NCBI GenBank assembly: GCA_023213395.1
Contig: CM041465.1
Coordinates: 142,669,741 to 142,733,740 of the forward strand
Source of the DNA: Cycas panzhihuaensis
Lineage: Eukaryota > Cycadophyta
Direction: 5' to 3'
DNA length: 64,000 nt
Numbering within the stretch: the first letter of the stretch is position 1; every line of letters starts with the position of its first letter. The notes below the pieces were generated by a model. That model was not told the origin of the DNA. It worked only from the letters and a program-made list of their open reading frames with translations, and made no database searches. The translations under genes and the position numbers were made by a program. Below, one piece after another: positions 57,162 to 64,000 of this stretch.

Positions 57162-58278
57162 TCACGCGTAAAACTTCTTAAAGAATTTTCTGTTGACCGC
57201 TTTCTCAAATTCTGAGCCTTCTAAGATGGCGATCTTGTATGTGCCATTATCGAGGCTTTCGAGAATGACAAAGGGGCCTACCCATTTGGGCCCGAATTTG
57301 GCCAAGCGATCGTAAAGGTACTCCAATTTGAGGACGTGGTCCCCGAGGCACAAAGGACGAGCACGAAGACATTTGTCATGTGTCCTTTACAAGCGAGCTT
57401 TCGAAGCAAGGTTCGCTTGATAAGTAGTCAAGCACCTCTCATCTAGGGCTTTGAGGTCTAGGAGGCGAGCACAGTAAATTGACTCCTCATCAATGAGGCC
57501 TCGAAGGAAACCAGAAGAGGATCTTCACTTCCGAGGAGTATCGCCTTGGTTCCGTAGACTAACAAGAATTGGGTCATTCCGGTAGCCATGCGGATGGAAG
57601 TGCAATAAGCCCACAGGGCGGAAGGGAGTTGGATGTGCCAATCCCTTTGAGACTGGGCAACGGTTTTCTTTAAAATGCTGACAAGCGTTTTGTTGAAAGA
57701 TTCAACTTGCCTGTTTGCTTGGGGGTAATAAGGGGATGACGTCTTATGCGAGATCTTGAATTTCTTGCATAATTCGTCCATTTCCTTATTACAGAAGGAA
57801 GTTCCATTATCCGTAATTAGGATGTCTAGAATCCTGAAACGACATATAATATGCTGGTAGACGAAGGTGGCTATCATCTTGCCAGGGGTAGTGGACAGGG
57901 GGATTGCCTCTGCCCATTTAGTGAAGTATTCGGTAGCGGTTAAGATATATTTATGTTGTGCGGAAGATGGCGGCGATATAGTCCCAATGAGGTCTAAGCC
58001 CCATTGAGAAAAGGACCACGGAGACACAATAGGGTGCAACGCCTTAGAAGGTACGTGAGAGACATTGGCGTGCTCTTGACATCGCTGACATCTAAGGGCA
58101 CAGGCGTGGGCTTCCTTGAACAAGGATGACCAATAATAACCCATGCGGAGGATCCTTTGGACCATGGATTGGCCACCAAAGTGGCCCCCACAAATGCCAT
58201 GGTGGCATTCGCAGAGTATTTGGTTCGCTTCATCGGGGACGCGGTGACGAGGATCCCATCGAAGGATCTCTTGTACAA
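57162..58278 (-). pseudogene. Element G integrase
   Basis: Same order as D: zinc finger, WGLDLIGTI, LITDNGTSF, RQVESFNK, then the C-terminal domain at 57162-57353. G keeps the consensus DNG where D has DSG. A short deleted region near 57500-57540 shifts the frame after SFNK...LLVYGTKA. Confidence 0.9.
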
Positions 58279-58374
58279 GACTTCATCCAGGAGGAAGTGT
58301 TACCTAGCAATGGCGCGGATGCGTGACCTAACCTTGTTACTGGCTTCAGGGCGATATTATTGCTGAGTTAAATA

Positions 58375-59083
58375 TCACACAATGTCACCATACCACTCGC
58401 TGTCGGTGAGTGGGTGAAGAAAAGCATCTTGGATGGTCATAATAGACTCGTCCAGGAAAGAGTCGTCAACAGGAACGCCGCTCACGTTGGGAATGGCAGC
58501 ATCAACTAATTGCTCTGCTACTATCATTCCCTTCTTCGACTTCCTGTTAATAACTTGCAAGTTAAACTCTTGAAGCAGGACGACCCAACGACCTGCCCTA
58601 CACCGCCAAGTCCGAGCAGGTAAGTAAGTAACGCATGAGGGATCAGTTGAACAATCACTTTGGTTGTATTCTTGGGAGTAGGTAATGCCTAAACTTCTTA
58701 GTCGCATGGACCAAGGAGAGGCATTCCTTTTCAGTAGGGGGATAGTTTAATTCGGTGCAGCGAGAGTGTGGTGATGAAATAAATAGCCCTCTCGGTTCTG
58801 AATCATCCTCTGTCACAGTATTGCACCCAAGTTCATCGGTTCTTGAGGTGTATAGAATGAAGGGCCTATCAAAGTGAGAAGGCGCCGGTGTAGAGGCGGC
58901 GAGAGCTTCCTCGAGTCCTCTGAAGGCCTTTTGGGTCTTGTCTGACCAAACAAAAAGGGCTCCTTTCTTCAATAGGTTCATAAGAGGCTTGGCGTTTATG
59001 GCGAAATTTGCCAAGAAATGCCTCAGAAAACCAAGCCTACCTAGAAATGACTTAATTTGTCGTTGGGTCCTAGGCGGTGGCAT
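58375..59083 (-). pseudogene. Element G RNase H (pol type)
   Basis: MPPPRTQRQIKSFLGRLGFL through FNLQVINRKSKKG, as in D. Frame breaks occur at 58600-58850, where G differs from D in several small clusters. Confidence 0.85.
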
Positions 59084-59128
59084 GTCAAGGATTGCCTTAA
59101 CTTTCTTTGGATCAATTTGGATTCCTTG

Positions 59129-60148
59129 TTAGGACACGAGGAAACCCAAGAGTTTGCCTGAAGTGACGGCAAACACGCATTTTAGCAGGTTTAGACTAAC
59201 GTGATACTTGCAGCATCTTGTAAAGATGGCACGCAAGTCGAGGGGATGATGGGCTCTGGTACGCAAAAGGCCCATCATATCGTCCATGAAGACCTCCAAC
59301 GTATTGTTGATGAGATCGTGAAAGATAAAATGCATGGCTCTTTGATAAGTAGCCCCTGCATTCTTAAGACCAAAGGGCATTACCCTATAGGCGAAGGTAC
59401 CCCACGGCGTAGTGAAGGCCATCTTATGGCGGTCTTTAGGAGAGATCTGAATTTGGTTATAGCCAAAGAAGCCATCCATTAAGGATATTGCTTCGAATCC
59501 AGCTGTACGATCAATTATTTGATCAATGAAGGGAAGAGGAAAGTTGTCCTTAGGACAGGCATTGCTTATGTCATGAAAATCAACACAAATACGAATGGTC
59601 CCATTCTTCTTAGCAACGGGAACGATATTTGATACCCACTTAGGGTAATCGATGGAAGAAATGAGTCTCGCATCCATAAGCTTCTCAACCTCCATCTTAA
59701 CAGCAACTGAAAGCTTCGGGTGAAGGGGATGCTGCTTCTGACGTACTGGGCGAGCGTTAGGAATGGTCGTAAGGTTATGCATGACAATGGAAGGGTCAAT
59801 GCCCTTCATGTTCGAGTAGTCCCACGTGAATACATCGCGGAATTCCCGAAACATAAGGGAGTATTTCCTCACTTCATCGGGAGTACATTTCGCTCCTACC
59901 TTGATGACCTTGTCCAGGGCAAGGACTATGTCTTGAGTTGTCCCCATGCACATGGCATTCCCCTCCTTGAAATGGAGGGGGGCAAGATCGATCGGAAGAG
60001 AGGAAACAGAAGAAGGGATTGGGTCAGCTAATGTGGACCCAATCGCTAAGACCTTCTGGTGGCCAAGCTTGTGGTGACCAGGAGGCAAACCAAGCATGGA
60101 ACCTGCTAAGTGCTCCAGCAAAGCCTCATCGTCTTTGAAGTAGTCCAC
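59129..60148 (-). pseudogene. Element G reverse transcriptase
   Basis: A 339-codon stretch with all RT blocks, including FMDDM and MPFGLKNAGATYQR. It has the same flanking TAG and TAA as D. It keeps KCVFAVTSGKLLGFL, where D reads FASPGKLL, so G is closer to the family consensus there. Confidence 0.9.
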
Positions 60149-60159
60149 CCTATGGATGA

Positions 60160-61320
60160 CCTAACTTTGAATGGACGAGGCACGAGATAGCGTGGGAGAG
60201 ATAGGATCGGTATGGCCTAAAAGCTACCCATCATCCCCAAGGGACTCTAAAGGAGAGTCAAGGAGAGGTCCCTCGTAAAAAGCAAGAGGGAAACTCTCAA
60301 CATCATCATCTACGGGAGGTGATGGGATGGAAGAGCCAGGAACATGATGATCGACATGCACAATGTCATGTGACATGTGAAAATAACTAGGCTCTATAAC
60401 AAAAGGGGTCCTAGGCAGAAACCTAGGACTAGGAGGATGCCCACACTAGTGCGAGAGAAATGGCGGGTGAGGATGATCCTCATCCTCGCTATGGGACGTC
60501 ATCATCAAACATGGTGAGGTACCCATAGCTTCCGACACCAATGGGGCGAAGCACGTCAAATTAGAAGAAGAAGATATGGGATCTTCTTCATGGCAAGAGG
60601 AATCGAGGATTCAATGGAGCGGTGAGACATAATCGGAAGGGTATTTGTTCCCTTCGTATGGCCATGGCTCTTTGAGTAGAAGGCCTAGCTTGTTTGGCAA
60701 GCGATCGCTGGAGGAGACAACTTTCATTTGCTTATGGACAAATTTAAGTTGCCCCAACAGTGGAACACACGGCTCCCATTTGGTCAAGCCATGGTCGACC
60801 CAGAAGCAAGTTGTAATCAATGTCAACATTAAGGATGACGATGTCAGTAACGATAGTCTTATCCTCGAGGGTAAGAGGTATCGAGAGCGGATCCTGTGAG
60901 TCTTCTCGCTACCGTCATAACCCTAAAAACACCATGGAACAGGTTCCAAGGCGGAAATGCCAAGCTCTTGCATAACACGCAAGGGCATAGTATTGATGGA
61001 ACAATCGTTGTCTACGACGGTTCTTCATAATGTGCAATCAGGAGTATCTATGGTAATAGTGAAAGGGAAGTTCCATTGGCATTCCCTTCCACTAGATGCA
61101 GGAAGATCTTTGGGATCGAAAGAGATGACAGGTTCGCAACTTTGGGTTGTGCCAAAGGTGTGAACGGATGTGTCATTTGATCCTAGAGCTTCCAAGAGGA
61201 GCGTTCGTTGCTCGGGGCAACTTCTCAAGACGTCCATGATGGACATCCTGGCAGCCACGGTGAGAAGCTCTTCGACCACGGAGAAGGGCTTACCCCTCCC
61301 TATGGGTTAGGTAAGGGCTC
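60160..61320 (-). pseudogene. Element G protease and linker
   Basis: Active-site block VVDNDCSIN with the same Gly-to-Asp change as D, and the LLLGRPWL-type block near 60790 disrupted by small deletions. The linker matches D's with several frame changes. Confidence 0.7.
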
Positions 61321-63784
61321 TCCTAAAGTCAAATCTACTAGAGAAGATGGGAATGCTCTTGGGAAGTGTGGGAATCTCTAGAGGAATGGCTTCCAGAGAG
61401 GGTGATCGAGTTGCGAGGTAGACGCAGAGGTGCCTGTTGCCTCCTTTGCAACTTGAGACCAGGTCAATGCGTAAAGGGGAGTGGTCTCAAGCATTTGGAT
61501 CACCTTCTTTCCCTTATTGCGGGACCATGAAGGTGATGGAGCATGGCGGTCAGGGGAGCGCAAAGGGGAAGATGGCCTTCGCACACCCTTCCCTCTACCA
61601 TGCGAAGGGCGCGAATCGAGGGATCTATCCCGATTTTGATTGTTCCTTTGCTGAACATCACGACTACATTCCCCGTGTTTGGGGAACGGGTTTCTATAAA
61701 CGGGTTGATCGAGGTTAGGCCTCGATGCACTTCAGGGACAGATCACGCGACGGGGCATCGCGTGGGTGCTACGCCTGACAACGCGAATCATCGTGGAAAC
61801 ACTCCCTGTGGATGGAATACCACCTCTTCTCAAGGGGAGGATCGATCCTCCTTGCTTGAGAAGGTTAGATGTTACCCCCTTTGGGGGGCACCGCATGAGA
61901 AGCTTGTTGAACTGGTTTATGGGAGGTCAGCAATGAAGGAGGCTGGAGTTTAAGCTCCTTCATCATGCGCTCGAATGAGCGAATAGCTGAGGTAAGAGGA
62001 TCTAAGGTCCTCTCAGTCGGATGAGAGGTGGACCTAGCAGGCTGTGAAGGTTTGATTTCCTTCGTTGGGGGAGGTGCCTCACGACGTTGTGAGGGCTTAG
62101 GAGGTTTCTTGAGTCCAGCTTGGATCTCAATGGCCTCCAGCGCCAAGCACCTCATAATCGCGGAGTCATATGTGGTTGCCCCCATCTTAAGGACTTCCAC
62201 ATGCACTTCGGGGTGAAGTGCATTGACGAAGAGATCTCGCTTCAACTCTTTAGGCAATGTGGCCTTGGTAGAGTAAAGGAGATTATGAAAGTGTCACACA
62301 AAGTCACAATTCATTTCATCGTAACCTTGTTTAGCGGCAGGCGCTTTCATCCCACTTTCAAATGGGCCAGACTACGTCAAAATAGTTGACGAACTCGTCC
62401 ACCAATTGCTGGAACGAAGAAATCGAATGAGCAGGGAGATGGTAAAACCACTTGAGGGTGTCAAAGGCAAGGATCGCGAAATAGCTTCATCAAAATATAG
62501 TCGTAAGCCCAATAATCGATGCACGCCATAAGGAAACTATATGCGTGCTCGGTTGGAGTCTTCTGCGAAGTTCGTCAATTTGGGAACTTCAGGAGGGTGA
62601 GGCGGCAGGTTAGTCCTTAGTGCCTCAACAGATAATGGCGTTGATCTATAGTCCATGAAAGGATGTATCCTTACATGGGCCAACGGATTGATGACCGGTA
62701 GAGGAACAGGAATGGACGGGGGTGGTAGACCCATCCCTCCTTGGGGGAACGCCCCTTGTTGGAAAGGGGTTACAGTGGCCTTGGAAGGGAGGTATGTTCC
62801 CTTACGAAGATGCGGCAACAGGGGTTGTCCTAGATGGCGAAAATGAAGGGTGAGGGACCGAGTTTTGCCCATATGGGCCACCCAAAGGTGGTGCAACCCC
62901 ATATGGGTGCAACGGGTCCACCCCATAAGCAGGAAGATGGTTTCCCCTACCTTGACCCCAAGGTTGAGACGTGTAACCTGGGGGCACATAAAGGGAAGGA
63001 CCACCAGTAGGGTTTTGAACGTATGTAGGAGTGGGTCCTACATAATTGATGGCAACACCGCTAGTAGGGCCTCGAGGCCTACTAGGAAATGCATGCACCA
63101 CGTTTGAAGGCGGCGCATTCGTTTGACTTGAAAATGGCATGCTAAACCCGAGTTGGGGAAAGGACATGCCACGAATGGCTCCTGAAGTAGTAGGACCACG
63201 GCTAAAGGTAGGCGGCGCAATGCTTACCTTAGGAGCTAGTGTAGACATGGCATAGGATGAGTGTGCGCAGGCAGAAACATCATTTATTGTATGAGGCGCA
63301 GGTATGGATGAAGAAGATGCTACATTGCGTAACATTTTTTCAAACCACCTAGGATGTGGTTGGCGGCGAGTTACTCGAAAGTACTCGCTGAGCGCTTCAA
63401 CCGCGTCGACGAGAGGGGTATCCTCGTACCCATACGAGGTCAACGGGATCTTAAATTTTAGGGATCCCTCAGGACGCTCCTCGTAAGGCTCACCAGTAGG
63501 ATGGTGAGTTTCGTGAGGAGACGAATCGTCTGCCACGTGAGCAGAAGGATGAAAGTCAACGGGGTGAAACTGGTCATCTGGATAATAGATGGAATCATCG
63601 CCCCCATGGCCAGATTCCAGGACAGATGAGGGGAACTCTTAAGTTTCTGAAACCATGGTATGGTAAGCCCAATCAGACGGGTAACCTTCCATTATCGAAT
63701 CGGGGTTCGACGACGGAAGGGAACGAGGTGGTTGGTCTTCTAACAACAGCGGCAGACCTCATGGCGGCGTGAGAAACATCGCAT
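61321..63784 (-). pseudogene. Element G gag
   Basis: Start at 63784 by alignment with D (MRCFSR...). The N-terminal region is open at 62802-63536 and the C-terminal core at 61865-62257, as in D. The central gag core at 62280-62600 has more small deletions than D. The same TAA follows the internal Met. Confidence 0.8.
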
Positions 63785-63938
63785 GCAACGCCTTTATGAG
63801 CGTTGTTAGAAGAAAATGAAAAGAAGGAGATGAAGTAAGCACGTTGGGGGTTGCCCAACTGAAATACAGAATAAGAGACTACCTAGAGGCAAAAATACCA
63901 ACGAAAAGGGGAAGCGAATCTAGCTCCCTTACTGGTAG

Positions 63939-63956
63939 TCCCCAGTATGGTCGCCA
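63939..63956 (-). promoter_or_regulatory. Element G primer-binding site
   Basis: TGGCGACCATACTGGGGA on the minus strand, one base from the LTR. Confidence 0.85.
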
Positions 63957-63957
63957 G

Positions 63958-64000
63958 TGAAATGCTCGCTATGGGGCGGTGTCCAACGTCTAGCAAAAGG
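63958..64000 (-). repeat. Element G 5' LTR, first 43 bp
   Basis: TGAAATGCTCGCTATGGGGC and onward, identical to D's 5' LTR (44356-44398); it continues beyond the window. Confidence 0.85.

Larger units (their letters stand above)
55089..64000 (-). mobile_element. Element G: near-copy of D, truncated on the left, continues off-window
   Basis: From GATCTGGCAGGGG at 55089 to the right edge, the sequence follows D from 35445 to about 44398. It contains part of the antisense PMD-like gene, all of pol, gag, the primer site and the first 43 bp of the 5' LTR. Long stretches are almost identical to D (two differences in about 590 bp at 56585-57170), broken by small clusters of differences and short deletions. 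The extra RNase H frame and 3' LTR are missing because the copy begins inside the antisense gene. Confidence 0.9.

Overview
This window reads as nuclear DNA of a vascular plant with a large, repeat-rich genome. Every coding segment I can recognise belongs to an LTR retrotransposon (Ty1/copia or Ty3/gypsy of the Tat/Ogre type). The primer-binding sites match plant elements: an initiator-Met-tRNA type in copia, and TGGCGACCATACTGGGGA in gypsy. I see no ordinary host gene, rRNA, tRNA or CRISPR array. The species cannot be named from this sequence.

Layout. (1) 1-3091: the 5' part of a decayed minus-strand copia element (A), next to the 3' half of a plus-strand copia element (B, about 3125-4211 plus LTR). 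(2) 5768-50897: a nest. A plus-strand copia-like element X (LTRs 5768-6090 and 50566-50897) holds a minus-strand Tat-type gypsy element C (6670-48533, about 17.7 kb without its own insertions). C is interrupted in gag by a young minus-strand copia E (20266-27846, target duplication TTAAA) and inside its 5' LTR by a second Tat-type gypsy D (30303-46866, target duplication GCTCT). LTR divergence follows the nesting: C about 12%, D about 6-8%, E 2 differences in 297 bp (hand counts). (3) 51694-55088: the 5' LTR, primer site and gag start of a third Tat-type element F on the plus strand. It is joined abruptly at about 55089 to G (55089-64000), a minus-strand near-copy of D that runs off the right edge.

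How the parts work together. C, D and G have the normal gag-protease-RT-RNase H-integrase order on the minus strand. Between pol and the 3' LTR, C and D carry a second transcription unit on the opposite strand. It encodes a protein resembling the plant mobile domain (PMD, MAIN/MAIL-like) with a coiled-coil tail. The last intron of this unit has the same position and phase in both families although the sequences have diverged widely. In D the unit has a TATA box, two introns and an A/T-rich 3' end, so it looks like a complete antisense gene riding on a retrotransposon. D also has a separate intact 140-aa RNase H reading frame on the sense strand between the antisense gene and the 3' LTR. This cassette is the most interesting part of the window. 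Nearly all reading frames are broken. In D's antisense gene almost all stops are TAG at places where CAG is plausible, which suggests decay by cytosine deamination. Some differences between D and G cluster at CAG/CTG and may be consensus errors.
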